A DNA stretch of 64,000 nucleotides from Pisolithus tinctorius (taxonomy: Eukaryota > Basidiomycota > Agaricomycetes > Boletales > Pisolithaceae): NCBI GenBank assembly GCA_024663395.1, contig JANFAH010000078.1:124001-188000 (forward strand). Direction: 5' to 3'. The notes below the pieces were generated by a model. That model was not told where the DNA came from. It did no database searches and was given only the letters and a program-made list of their open reading frames with translations. The position numbers and the translations under genes were made by a program. Positions 12,780 through 23,019 of this stretch are shown here, one piece after another; the stretch's first letter is position 1, and every line of letters begins with the position of its first letter.

Positions 12780-13690
12780 GATATGATTTCTGGGTGGGCC
12801 TCCATGCCATTGGTGCCGGGACAGCTTGACTGATGGCCTCATGGCATTGGTGGATGTGCTGGAACTCCTTACAATGGTGCTGTGACAGCCTGCATGATGG
12901 CCTCATGGAATTGGGGATGTGCCGGAACATATGGCATAGGTGCTGGCATGGCTTCCATGGTGTTGGTGTTGTGCTGGAACACATTACAATGGTGCTGGGA
13001 TGGCTTGCATGATGGAGTCATGGAATTGGGGATATGCCGGAATACATGGAACTGGTGCCGGGCCGGCTTCCATGGCATTGGTGCTGTGCCAGAACACATT
13101 ACAATGGCATGGGTTCCAGGACGGCTTCCACAGCATTGGTGTTGTGCCGGAACACATTACATTACAATGGTGCCAGAATGGCCTGCATGATGGCCCCATG
13201 GCATTGGGGATGTGCTGGCACTAATTGCAAAGGTTCCAGGATGGCTTGCATGATGGACCTATCACATTGGGGATATGCTGGAATACATAGAGCTGGTGCC
13301 AGGACGGCCTCCATGGCATTGGGGATGTGCTGGCACTCATTACAAAGGTGCCGGGATGGTTTGCATGATGGACCTGTGGCATTGGGGATATGCCGGAATA
13401 CATGGAACTGGTGCCAGTACACATTATAATGGCGCCAGAATGGCCTGCACGATAGGCCTCATGGTATTGGGGATGGCCGGAACATACAGCATTGGTTCCG
13501 GCACGGCTTCCATGGCATTGGTGTTGTGCTGGAACACATTCCAATGGTGCCAGGATGGCCTGCATGATGGCCCCATGGCATTGGGGATGTGCTGGAACAC
13601 ATGGACCTGGTGCCAGTGCCGGGACAGCTTCCATGATGGCCCCAAGGCAGTGGCGATGTGCCGGAGCACATGGCATTGTGCCAGTTCACA
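12780..13690. repeat. Dimeric minisatellite, higher-order period about 115 bp
   Basis: Imperfect tandem array made of two alternating half-units, one of about 53 bp containing GGGGATGTGCTGGAACACATG and one of about 62 bp containing ACATTACAATGGTGC. The marker TGCATGATGG recurs at 12,891, 13,007, 13,184, 13,247, 13,362 and 13,561, with repeated spacings of 115-116 and 63. Because the half-units differ but keep phase, long ORFs stay open on both strands across the array. They are low-complexity and lack splice or start context, so I treat them as non-coding. Confidence 0.75.
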
Positions 13691-14040
13691 TTAAATCAGT
13701 GCCAGCATGGACGGCTTCCATGGCATTAGTCCTGGGTTTGTGTTGGCCTGGATCACATTGCTTTGGTGCTGGGACATGTTGGATGGCATTGGTATTGGGT
13801 CTGCCCATGTGGAATCGATCCCAGGACAGCCAGCATGGCATTGGTGTTGTGCCAGCCTGCATGGCATTGGTATTGGGCCTATTCATATTGCATTGGTGTT
13901 GGCCCAGCTCACATGGCATTCGTCCCAGGATGGCCTGCATGGCATTTGTGGTGGGCCGGCCCATGTGGCAGTGTTGCCGGGATGGCTAGCATGGCATTGG
14001 TGTTGGGCCAGCTTGCATGACAGTGCTGCCAGGGGTGAAC
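13690..14040. repeat. Second minisatellite, short GCATTGG-based units
   Basis: It directly follows the dimeric array. About 30-35-bp variable units share CATGGCATTGG and the words TGGGCC and CAGGATGGC. It probably derives from the same ancestral repeat by expansion of a sub-unit. Confidence 0.6.
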
Positions 14041-15157
14041 TCTGGGGCTGAGCCCATCCATACCTTCTGGGGACACCCAACTCTGGGCTTACCTGGGACT
14101 ACTCATATTGCAGTGGCTACACCCTAGTCCCACAGCTGGCTTGTACCCCATGATGACAATTCTAACCTCTGTGCGGCCATTCTCTATAGTGACTCCTACT
14201 TATGGGCTCAGCTGTATGCTACAGTGACACTCATTTATTGGCCCCCCCCATAGTCCATGATGACACTTACTCCCCGGCCTGCTTGTAACTGACAATGACA
14301 ATTCAAACCACAGCTGCACCATTCCTCATGACAACATTTCCTCTCAGGCTCAGCTGTACTACATGGTGACACTCATCAGTTGGGCTCTCCCATACTACAA
14401 GGTGACAATAGGTTCATGGCTCTCATGTAACCCATGTGCACAAGCCATACATGGGCTCAACCTCTGCTGGCCCGTCACCAACGGCCGATTGTCAGCCTCC
14501 GCTGACCATCTCATACGGCCTAACCAGGTGCATGGGCTCATCCCCCTACCCTCTCTGCTCAGGCTAAAGGAGCCCCTTTGGACTTACTCACTCCCTCTCA
14601 GATCCTACCCCATCCCCAATCCACACTTTTATATTTCCTCACAATGCCATCCTTCAAGAAAAATTGCCAGGTATACTTCTCAGGCACATAGCAGCTACCA
14701 TCTGTGACTGATATCTATTTCAGGCCTAAGACTTGCCAATGTGTTGAAAGCAGAATGCCTGACAGTTTCTGGATATGTTAAAAATAGTCGCTGTATTATT
14801 GTAGCTGGAAGAGGAATGTATTGTCACAATGTGGCCATGTGACTATGTATGTTGGAGCTGCACGTATTTGCACACAACATCTCACTGTGCTGTGTTTGTA
14901 GTGGCTTAGGTTCATTTTATGATGCTCTAGTGTCTCCTGTGGGTGCTCGACACTGATATGGTCGTGCCAGTGTGAAATGAAAAACTTTGCTCGGAATCGT
15001 GTGGCAGGTGAATGGTTGCCCTACCACTTCATGTGAGGTAAGTCCACCTGTGGTTTTATGCAGCCTGTTGCTGATTATTAGGAGCAACCCCCTGTTATTT
15101 ATCAAGTCACTATCATGTCTCGATCGTAGGGGGGTGCCCCTTATCCTTGCATATTTA
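14041..15157. other. Degenerate repeat and unique flank of the Tc1-type transposon
   Basis: From 14,050 to about 14,430 the phrases GATGACA, GTGACACTCAT and GGCTCAGCTGTA recur at loose 40-50 bp spacing, suggesting a decayed third repeat family. The remaining sequence up to the TA at 15,156-15,157 shows no clear gene. A plus-strand piece with a GTAAG donor at about 15,039 and an AG near 15,080 could be an exon of whatever the transposon landed in. Confidence 0.35.
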
Positions 15158-15712
15158 CAGCAGTTTGCAGTACCGAGGGCACTGGCCAAACACAACAAAA
15201 CTCATAGGTATCCTAGATAAAATATATATCTCAAATATTTCACTCAATTCTTGATGGATCTGAAAGAAAATTTGATATTCTGAATCAGCATTATCAGCTC
15301 TAGGGGATGATGTAGAAATCATGATGAAATAGCCGCTATTTTGGACAGGAAAAAATACTTGGTCATTCTGAGCATATAACAACAATTGCAAGTGATTTAC
15401 ACATTTCTATGGCTGTAAATGCCTCTAGCCATGATCTATACACTGGTGGTGAGGGAACCATGGTGAAAATCCAGTGGTTTTTCCATTGTTTTGTACCAAC
15501 AGAGAGCAATCTGCACTCCAAATGGTGCCAATCATGTAACAAAAATTGCTCACTCCACATTGCATATTTTTTTACAAAAGTTTCAGATCCATAAAGCCCT
15601 TCAAAATACCTAGGGAACAGTATCATACAGAAATGCACTTTGTTTCGCACTTGTTGAGGTAGTTGTCCATGCCTGTCTTATCTTTGTGTGTGAGTTGTGC
15701 GTGCTGACTAAT
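15158..15712 (+). repeat. Left terminal inverted repeat (555 bp)
   Basis: Inverted copy of 26,758-27,312. I saw only isolated differences, for example C/T near 15,174 and C/T near 15,700. The short ORFs inside it are identical in both arms simply because the arms are. Confidence 0.9.
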
Positions 15713-15784
15713 CAAGTCAGCTGCCTCGATGCGCAAGCATGTTTTTCTGTGGTACTGGCCTGCGAGCGTGTGAGTGATTTCCAT

Positions 15785-17014
15785 ATGGCACGCAGAAGGC
15801 ACTTTTCTAGTCGTACCTGCAGGCGATACTCTCGAGATCTCAAGCAGCGAATCATCTATCAAGCTCATGTACTTGGTCAGACCACAACTTCTATTGCCAT
15901 TTCACTCGACATGCCACTTCGAGTCGTTCAACGTGTCCTCAAGACATACTGTGAAACTGGTGAAGTTGTCAATGAACGAAAAATGGATGGGCGCATACCT
16001 TTGATGTCTGAAACGGCAGTAGAGGTATGTCTAAATCATTCTAACATTGGAAATAGCATCGAGAGCTGATCATATCCATATCTTAGTTCATGCTGGCACT
16101 TCTTGAACATTCCCCCGACCTCTATCTTGAAGAAATTCAGCAACAATTACTCTTGCTTCACAACATTGAAGTCTCTATTGCAACAATATGGCGTACACTC
16201 AAACATTTGGGTCTGTCTTCAAAAAAGGTACAACACATACACTTTGATCTCAATTTTCAGACACTGACATCATCATATTTTAGCTTTCTCAAATTGCCAG
16301 CGAGCGCAGTGAGGAAGCACATCGTGAGTTCACCATGGCAATTGGTGAAGACTCTCCTGACCACATTGTCTGTATTGATGAAAGCGCTGTGAATGTACTT
16401 ATGATGTTTCGCCTGAATGGATGGAGCCATTCTAGTATGCAGGCACACAAGCATTGCAACTTCATTCGTGGGACACGGTATGTATTCTCCATATGATGTT
16501 GCCTTCTTTACATAACACTCTTTCCAACAGATATTCCATCCTTCCGGCTCTGACGACGAGTGGGATAATTTACAGCCATATCAAAGTAGGCGCATACAAT
16601 GGCAATCACTTTCTCAACTATCTTCGTGGACTCCTTGATGTCATGAATCCATATCCGGCCCCTCATAGTGTACTTGTGATGGATAATTGCAGAATCCATC
16701 ATGTTGATGGTGTAGAAGAACTCTGCCGAGAATGGTATGTTTTTTTTTCATTTTTTTTTTTTCAGTACACATACTCAAGTAACTATTACAGTGGCGTCAA
16801 ACTTGTTTATCTACCTCCATATTCCCCTGATTTGAACCCAATTGAAGAGTGTTTCTCGTACTTGAAGGCCTACATTTGCCACCATGGCAATCAGTTCCAT
16901 GCTATCATTGAATCTGGAGACAAAACACTTCCATATTTGTTTCTCTATGGTGCACTTGATACAGTCACTCCAGAAGCTGCACATGGGTGGTTCCATAATG
17001 CAGGATATTTGTAG
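15785..17014 (+). CDS. DD34E Tc1/mariner-family transposase
   Basis: Five exons, 15785-16024, 16087-16227, 16284-16477, 16531-16734 and 16792-17014, total 1,002 nt and give 333 residues in an unbroken frame. The N-terminus has basic helix-turn-helix regions (SRDLKQRIIYQAHVLGQT; a second with ISIATIWRTL-like sequence). The catalytic motifs are VCIDESAV (first D), VLVMDNCRIHH (second D) and PPYSPDLNPIEECF (E). Exactly 34 residues lie between the second D and the E. The GVKLVYLPPYSPDLNP block is typical of the DDE superfamily endonuclease fold of Tc1/IS630 enzymes. The start at 15,785 is 73 bp inside the left TIR boundary. All introns have GT-AG borders. It looks intact, and the young TIRs suggest recent activity. 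Confidence 0.9.
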
Positions 17015-17111
17015 CTTTGTAGCTTGTGTCTGTATGCAACATGTATGTTGGTTGTCACACTGATGCATACCCGAAATTTGTGCAATGTATGCTTGCTATA
17101 ACGATTACTGC

Positions 17112-17825
17112 TGTCATAACCGTGCGTTCACACTAAGCCCTTGCTAACTCCGCGCTTCACTCCGCCGGTCATTCACTCACTCCGCACCAACTCCGCCCAA
17201 CTTCTGTTGGTTGCGAACCATCTCCGCTCCGACTACTGTCGGATTTGTGTCTCTCTCCTACCGGACCGAGCGGTCCGTCCTCTGAGGGGTCATGTGACTA
17301 CCTTCGCGGTCAGGTACTCCGCAGCGCGCTCACCGCATGGACCAGCGCCTGGACTATTTCCTTTTCTAGATGTTCTGTGTTACCCGTTCGTATGTCCTCC
17401 GTCTACCCTTCATTCGTCGTCCAGGAAGTTTTACTTGAAAATTTATGAGTCTCCGTATGTCAGTTCCGATTCCGGTTACCGTACCTCCACAGCAGTATAA
17501 AAGCATGTACTGTACTCCGCTGTTCTTCAGTACGAATATCAACTTAGTTCCTACTCCCTCTGATTCCGTCTTCTGTCTGTCGGAGTTATCTCCGACTCTC
17601 CGTCTGTACTCTCCCTCTGAAATACGAGGGCTGAGATCGTGCAAGGGGGTAGCGCACGAGCTAAACCCGACGCCCTCACTCCGCTCCGCCTTTGTCTCGG
17701 CGGTCTTCGTTCCTGCCGACACTCCGCTAGTCGGAATTCTGTTCTTCTGTGTCGGACTTGCTTCCGGACCCTCCTCTAGACCTTATTAAGCGTCGGAGTT
17801 GGTCGGAGTAGGCCCGGACTTGACA
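17112..17825 (+). repeat. 5' LTR (714 bp)
   Basis: Starts TG and ends CA. It contains a TATAAAA box at about 17,496-17,502 for the element's promoter. The pentamer CTCCG occurs 15 times on the plus strand of this 714-bp repeat. Confidence 0.95.
17496..17502 (+). promoter_or_regulatory. LTR TATA box
   Basis: TATAAAA inside the 5' LTR, followed by AGCATGTACTGTACT, at the position expected for the U3/R boundary. The same box is in the 3' LTR near 24,818. Function is inferred from position. Confidence 0.6.
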
Positions 17826-17879
17826 GTATATTCGTACTCACACTTGTACGATCTCGTTTTCTGAAAAACTTACGCCATT

Positions 17880-19163
17880 ATGAGAACTCGAGCTCAATCC
17901 CAGAGAGAGGTCGCTGAGAACCTCGCTGTAGCGCTAGCCAATCCGCGTCGACTCCCTTCCGTCGTCGAACAATTCCAATCCTTCTCCGCTCGACGCCGCT
18001 CTCGCGCCGAAGGCGAAAGCGCTTCGCAAGCTGGTCGCTCCGACCTCCACCCATCAGCTTTCCATACTCCGTCTCCTCGTAACCGAGATGATGGACCCGA
18101 CCCCGACCCTGATTATCCTGATGGTGATCCCGACGGCGGGGGCAGCGGTGACGGGGATATCCCCGAAGACCCGGCTGAGCCGCCAGAGGATCCCCTCGTA
18201 GCTCTTGCTAGAGCTGTCCATGCACTTGCGCGGTCTAGCTCGCGCACTGGGGACTCCGCTCCGAAGACCAAAGTCCGCGAGCCTGACACCTTCGACGGCT
18301 CCGACCCTAAGAAACTCCGCGAGTTCCTCGTACAATGCGAGCTGAACTTCCAAGACCGCCCTCGCGCATTCCGCTCCGACAGAGCAAAGGTTACCTTCGC
18401 TCAATCCTATCTTAAGGGTATGGCCCTGGCTTGGTTCGAGCCAGATCTGCTAAACCCCGACAACTATGACCGTCCGCTCTGGATGGACGACTATCATGAG
18501 TTCTTACAAGAGCTCACAGCTAATTTCGGTCCGCACGATGCTATAGCGGATGCCGTCCAACAACTCGAGAACCTTACCATGAAGGACGGTTCTCGTATTA
18601 CCAAATATGTCGTGGAGTTCAATCGCTGGGCTTCGCAAGTCAAGGACTACGGTGTCGGTGCACTCCGCCACCGCTTCTATAGCGGACTTCCAGACCGCAT
18701 CAAGGACGAGATCGCTCGCGTCGGTAAGCCTTCTACCCTCGCACAACTCCGCGAACTCGCCCAGACCATCGATGCGCGCTACTGGGAGCGCAAAGCAGAA
18801 GTCTCGCGCACCACCAAGTCCGCCTCCGACAAGTCGCAGTCCTCGAACTCCGACAACAAAAGTAAATCGTCGTCCTCCGCCTCCGCTCCGAAGTCCGACG
18901 CCAAGGGCAAGGGCAGGCAGAAAGATCCGCCCAAGTCCGACGCGTCCAAGTCCGATATTGCCCACCTCCTGGGTAAAGATGGCAAACTCACCTCCGCTGA
19001 GCGCCAGCGCAGGATGAAGAACAACCTCTGCCTCTTCTGTGGCGAGGCTGGCCATTCCGCCAAGGACTGTCCCAAGTCCACCTCTCGCGCAGCCAAAGCC
19101 CGTGCAGCTACGGCTGAAACTCCGCCTACTCCGCCTGCGGAGAAGGCAGAGTCAAAAAATTAG
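17880..19163 (+). CDS. gag: Gag of Gypsy element 1
   Basis: 427 residues, ATG at 17,880 short of the LTR by 54 bp. An Arg/Asp/Pro-rich N-terminus (about residues 50-105) precedes the retrotransposon Gag capsid region (about 135-290, KLREFLVQCELNF, FAQSYLKGMALAWFEP). Next comes a Lys/Ser-rich linker and a CCHC zinc knuckle CLFCGEAGHSAKDC (C-x2-C-x4-H-x4-C, near residue 390). It assembles virus-like particles in the cytoplasm and binds element RNA. The stop TAG at 19,161-19,163 lies directly on a slippery heptamer, so part of translation should continue into pol. Confidence 0.93.
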   Translation: MRTRAQSQREVAENLAVALANPRRLPSVVEQFQSFSARRRSRAEGESASQAGRSDLHPSAFHTPSPRNRDDGPDPDPDYPDGDPDGGGSGDGDIPEDPAEPPEDPLVALARAVHALARSSSRTGDSAPKTKVREPDTFDGSDPKKLREFLVQCELNFQDRPRAFRSDRAKVTFAQSYLKGMALAWFEPDLLNPDNYDRPLWMDDYHEFLQELTANFGPHDAIADAVQQLENLTMKDGSRITKYVVEFNRWASQVKDYGVGALRHRFYSGLPDRIKDEIARVGKPSTLAQLRELAQTIDARYWERKAEVSRTTKSASDKSQSSNSDNKSKSSSSASAPKSDAKGKGRQKDPPKSDASKSDIAHLLGKDGKLTSAERQRRMKNNLCLFCGEAGHSAKDCPKSTSRAAKARAATAETPPTPPAEKAESKN

Positions 19164-19198
19164 TCCGCTCCTCCAGGGAGCTCGCACAGCCTGGAGGA
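19154..19198 (+). promoter_or_regulatory. Predicted -1 programmed ribosomal frameshift signal (gag-pol)
   Basis: The slippery heptamer A-AAA-AAT is at 19,154-19,160, in phase with the gag codons (TCA AAA AAT TAG). An 8-nt spacer is followed by a perfect 9-bp stem, TCCTCCAGG (19,169-19,177) with CCTGGAGGA (19,190-19,198), and a 12-nt loop. The -1 frame is open through this site straight into pol with no stop. This matches the X-XXY-YYZ plus spacer plus structure rule. Whether the loop forms a pseudoknot is unknown. Confidence 0.8.
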
Positions 19199-22100
19199 AG
19201 CGTTGAACCCAACTGTGCGCAACCGGACATCCGACTCAACGCGTCCGCTCTTTCTAGTCCCAACTCTTTACTTCCGTCTGTAACCCTTCCGGATTATTCT
19301 GTTGATACCATTTCTGCGTTGATCGATTCCGGCTCTTCTCATTGTTTCGTAGACCCGTCTATAATCAAAAAATATGACATTCCTGTCTCCTCCGTTTCTC
19401 CGCCAATTCCGCTCCGCTTGTTTGATGGTAGTACCAATGCTGTCATTTCCCAAGAGGTAGATCTTTCCCTCCGCTTCCCTTCCGGCGATGTCAACTCCGT
19501 TTCATTTTATGTTACTCCGTTGGATTCTTCATGTTCGCTGGTATTAGGACACAACTGGCTCACCCGCTTCAATCCGTCGATTGACTGGGTACTGGGCAGT
19601 ATATCGTTCAAACCACCGCTACAGGGAATGCCGACGCCCCAGGCGCCTTCGTCACCTTCCGCTGCGACCTCCGCTCCGGATCCGACACCCTCCGCTCCGT
19701 TTGCAGTTCCGACTGCATCTCCGACCGACTCGCCGCGCTCCGCTCCGCTCGTCTCACTCATCAATGCTGCTGCGTATGTCAGAGCCTGTGCTCTCCCTGG
19801 CTCTAGACAGTTCCGCTTACAGCTCTCCGCTGATGATGTGAAGCTTCGTGCGTCCTCCGCTTCATCTCCGCCTCCTGACCTCTCCTCGGTCCCTCCTGAG
19901 TATCGCGAGTTTGCCGACGTCTTTAGTAAAGACAAGGCCACTGAACTTCCGCCACACCGCTCGTTCGATCTCAAGATCGACCTCGAGGAAGGAGCTTCTC
20001 CGCCCGTTGGTACAATCTACTCTCTTTCTCCGCCAGAGCTTGAAGCTCTCCGCACCTTCATTGACGAGCATCTTGGCTACGGTTTCATCAAGCAGTCCAC
20101 CTCCGCTCACGGTGCCCCTGTCCTCTTCGTGAAGAAGAAGGACGGTTCACTCCGCCTCTGCGTAGACTACCGAGGACTCAACAAAATCACGAAAAAAGAT
20201 CGCTATCCGCTGCCGCTCATCTCCGACCTACTCGACTCTCCAAGCCGCGCTAAAGTCTATACCAAGATCGACCTCCGCCATGCCTATCATCTGGTCCGCA
20301 TAGCAGACGGAGATGAATGGAAAACAGCATTCCGCACTCGTTATGGTTCTTACGAGTGGCGAGTAATGCCATTCGGTCTGACTAATGCGCCTGCGGCCTT
20401 CCAGCGGTTTGTTAATAGCATCTTTGCGGACATGCTCGATGTCTGCGTCGTGGTATACCTCGATGACATCTTAATTTATTCGCAGAACATGGAGTCGCAC
20501 CGCGAACACGTAAAAGAGGTACTCCGCCGCCTTCGAAAGCATGGTCTTTATGCCAAGCCAGAGAAGTGCGAGTTCCACTCCGACTCCGTCGAGTACCTCG
20601 GTTATGTTCTTTCTCCCTCCGGTCTCACCATGTCCGCTGAGAAGGTTCAGGCAGTCCGCGACTGGCCTGAGCCGCGGAAGGTGCGAGACATCCAGTCTTT
20701 CCTTGGTTTCGCAAATTTCTATAGACGATTCATTAATAACTACTCCGACATCGTCGTTCCACTCACTCGCCTCACGCGAAAGGGTGCTCCTTGGAGCTTT
20801 TCCGAGGAGTGCCGCTCCGCTTTCCTCCGCCTGAAGGTTGAAACCGACGCCTCCGACTATGCCATTGCTGGCATTTTGTCGATCACCTGCTCCGACGGTG
20901 AACTCCGCCCGGTCGCTTTCTACTCTCGCACCATGACCGCGCCAGAACTCAACTATGATACCCACGACAAGGAGCTGTTGGCTATCTTCGAGGCCTTCCG
21001 CCATTGGCGGCATTACTTAGAAGGCTCCGCCTTACCTGTCGACGTGGTGACGGACCACAAAAACCTTGAGTACTTTTCCACCTCTAAGGTTCTCACCCGT
21101 CGACAGGCCCGCTGGTCGGAGTACCTTTCCCAGTTTAATCTTTCCATCCGCTTCCGACCTGGCCGCTTAGGAGCCAAACCCGACGCACTTACGCGTCGTT
21201 GGGACGTCTACCCAAAAGGGGGGGATAGGGACTACGCGCAGGTAAATCCTCACAATCTCCGCCCTGTGTTTACACAGGAGCAACTCGCGTCGTCCCTCCG
21301 TACCACCACCCTCATGGCACCTGTGCTCCGCGCCGCCATGGTCTTCGATGTTGAGTGCTTGCACTCCGACATCATCTCCGCCCTACCCTCCGATCCTGTC
21401 TCCGCCAGCCATCTCCCAACTCCGACTAAGCCTCGGTGGTCCTTGGACTCCGACGGTCTACTCCGCCTTGACGGTCGCATCTTTGTCCCTGACATTGATG
21501 ACCTCCGCCTCCGAGTGCTTCGGTTCAAGCATGATCATCCTCTTGCAGGCCATTTCGGGCAAAACCGCACCTTAGAACTCGTCCGCAGGGACTACGTGTG
21601 GCCCAACCTCCGCTCCGACGTAAAGGAATACGTCAGGTCTTGCACCGCCTGTGGACGGAGCAAAACTCCGCGTCACCGCCCTTATGGTCTACTGAAGCAA
21701 CTCCCCGTCCCAGAGAGACCTTGGAACTCCATCTCCATGGACTTCATCGAACACCTCCCCAACTCCGATGGCTACTCCGCCATACTCGTGGTAGTGGACC
21801 GCCTCTCAAAGCAAGCGGTGTTCATCCCCACCCACGACTCCGTCACCTCCGCCGAACTCGCTAAGCTCTTCCTAACCCATGTCTTCTCCAAGCACGGAGT
21901 ACCAGCTAATGTCACCTCCGACAGAGGTCCTGAGTTTGTCTCGCACTTCTTCCGCTCTCTAGGAAAGGCCCTTAATATGCGTCTTCACTTCACTTCGGGT
22001 TACCACCCAGAAGGCGATGGCCAGACCGAGCGAACAAACCAGACTCTCGAGCAGTACCTTCGTGTCTACTGTAACTACCAACAAGACAACTGGGCGGAGC

Positions 22101-22822
22101 TCTTACCTCTAGCGGAGTTCGCCTTCAACAACGCACCAAGTGCGACTACTGGAGTCTCTCCCTTCTTCGCTAACAAGGGATACCATCCAAACTTGTCTGT
22201 GGTCCCTGACCAAGACTTTACCTCTCCGAGGGCTCACGACTACGTCGTCGAGCTCTCCGCCCTTCATGATTTCCTCCGCTCCGAAATGTCCGCCGCTCAA
22301 CAGCGCTACCAGGGTCCAGCAGATGCTAGACGCATACCTCCGCCTGAGTTCAAGGTCGGAGAACAGGCCTACGTCAAAGCCAAGTACTTCCGCTCAACTC
22401 GTCCTTCGGAAAAACTCTCCGAAAAGTACTTAGGTCCGTTCACCATCTTGGCCAGGCCAGGTACGCACTCCGTCACCCTTAAGCTCCCTGACTCTATGCG
22501 CTCGGTACATCCGGTCTTCCATGTCTCACAACTGGAAGCCGCAGCGGCTAACCCTTTCCCAAACCGACAACAACCTCCGCCTCCGCCAGTAGATGTCGAT
22601 GGTGACCTTGAGTACGAAGTATCAGAGATACTCGACTCTAAGGTGGACCGCCGTCGCCGCCACTGTCAACTCTTGTACCTAGTCCGCTGGGCTGGCTACG
22701 AGAACACCGACGAAGAAACCTCTTGGTTGCTTGCAACTGAGCTAGATCACGCTTCCGACATAGTTTCTGCTTTCCATGAACGCTATCCGCACAAACCTGG
22801 CCCATACCAACCTCCGCCATAA
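19154..22822 (+). CDS. pol: Pol of Gypsy element 1 (protease, RT, RNase H, integrase, chromodomain)
   Basis: Expressed as a -1 frameshift extension of Gag; no ATG opens the frame near its start. Domains in order: aspartic protease with LIDSGSSHCFV (about 19,319); reverse transcriptase with VVVYLDDILIYSQ (about 20,450); RNase H with ETDASDYAIAGIL (about 20,840); integrase with an HHCC zinc finger (HPLAGHFGQ ... CTACGRSK) and catalytic DFIEHL, TSDRGPEF and an E in the DGQTERTNQ block; and a C-terminal chromodomain (VSEILDSK ... YLVRWAGYENTDEETSW). About 1,220 residues with no internal stops, so it is probably functional. It reverse-transcribes element RNA and integrates the copy; the chromodomain is thought to steer integration to marked chromatin. 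Confidence 0.95.
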   Translation, partial: KKLVRSSRELAQPGGSVEPNCAQPDIRLNASALSSPNSLLPSVTLPDYSVDTISALIDSGSSHCFVDPSIIKKYDIPVSSVSPPIPLRLFDGSTNAVISQEVDLSLRFPSGDVNSVSFYVTPLDSSCSLVLGHNWLTRFNPSIDWVLGSISFKPPLQGMPTPQAPSSPSAATSAPDPTPSAPFAVPTASPTDSPRSAPLVSLINAAAYVRACALPGSRQFRLQLSADDVKLRASSASSPPPDLSSVPPEYREFADVFSKDKATELPPHRSFDLKIDLEEGASPPVGTIYSLSPPELEALRTFIDEHLGYGFIKQSTSAHGAPVLFVKKKDGSLRLCVDYRGLNKITKKDRYPLPLISDLLDSPSRAKVYTKIDLRHAYHLVRIADGDEWKTAFRTRYGSYEWRVMPFGLTNAPAAFQRFVNSIFADMLDVCVVVYLDDILIYSQNMESHREHVKEVLRRLRKHGLYAKPEKCEFHSDSVEYLGYVLSPSGLTMSAEKVQAVRDWPEPRKVRDIQSFLGFANFYRRFINNYSDIVVPLTRLTRKGAPWSFSEECRSAFLRLKVETDASDYAIAGILSITCSDGELRPVAFYSRTMTAPELNYDTHDKELLAIFEAFRHWRHYLEGSALPVDVVTDHKNLEYFSTSKVLTRRQARWSEYLSQFNLSIRFRPGRLGAKPDALTRRWDVYPKGGDRDYAQVNPHNLRPVFTQEQLASSLRTTTLMAPVLRAAMVFDVECLHSDIISALPSDPVSASHLPTPTKPRWSLDSDGLLRLDGRIFVPDIDDLRLRVLRFKHDHPLAGHFGQNRTLELVRRDYVWPNLRSDVKEYVRSCTACGRSKTPRHRPYGLLKQLPVPERPWNSISMDFIEHLPNSDGYSAILVVVDRLSKQAVFIPTHDSVTSAELAKLFLTHVFSKHGVPANVTSDRGPEFVSHFFRSLGKALNMRLHFTSGYHPEGDGQTERTNQTLEQYLRVYCNYQQDNWAELLPLAEFAFNNAPSATTGVSPFFANKGYHPNLSVVPDQDFTSPRAHDYVVELSALHDFLRSEMSAAQQRYQGPADARRIPPPEFKVGEQAYVKAKYFRSTRPSEKLSEKYLGPFTILARPGTHSVTLKLPDSMRSVHPVFHVSQLEAAAANPFPNRQQPPPPPVDVDGDLEYEVSEILDSKVDRRRRHCQLLYLVRWAGYENTDEETSWLLATELDHASDIVSAFHERYPHKPGPYQPPP

Positions 22823-23019
22823 ACTCCGCCCACATAACCTTCCTCCGCTGGCCAACTCCGCCCCTCACCAAACTACCTTAAGTACTTTAGCGTTTTCTCC
22901 GCTTGTCTATTTCACTTCTCAGAGTCGCGAACAAAATCACAAGTCTGTTTCGTAGTAGTACAAAAAATATACAAACTAAAGACAAAAAAAAAAAAAAGAA
23001 AAGAAAAAACAAAACTACT

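Noticed and set aside
12540..14050. Many overlapping 60-165-codon ORFs on both strands
   Set aside because: They follow the minisatellite repeat and exist on opposite strands at once; treated as non-coding repeat.
15155..15650. Two minus-strand ORFs inside the left TIR, mirrored at 26,820-27,315
   Set aside because: Their conservation is explained by TIR identity; no recognisable protein features.
17141..17789. Open frames of 60-120 codons inside the 714-bp LTR, repeated at 24,463-25,111
   Set aside because: They are identical only because the LTRs are. No domain and no start context; the region holds promoter and untranslated RNA.
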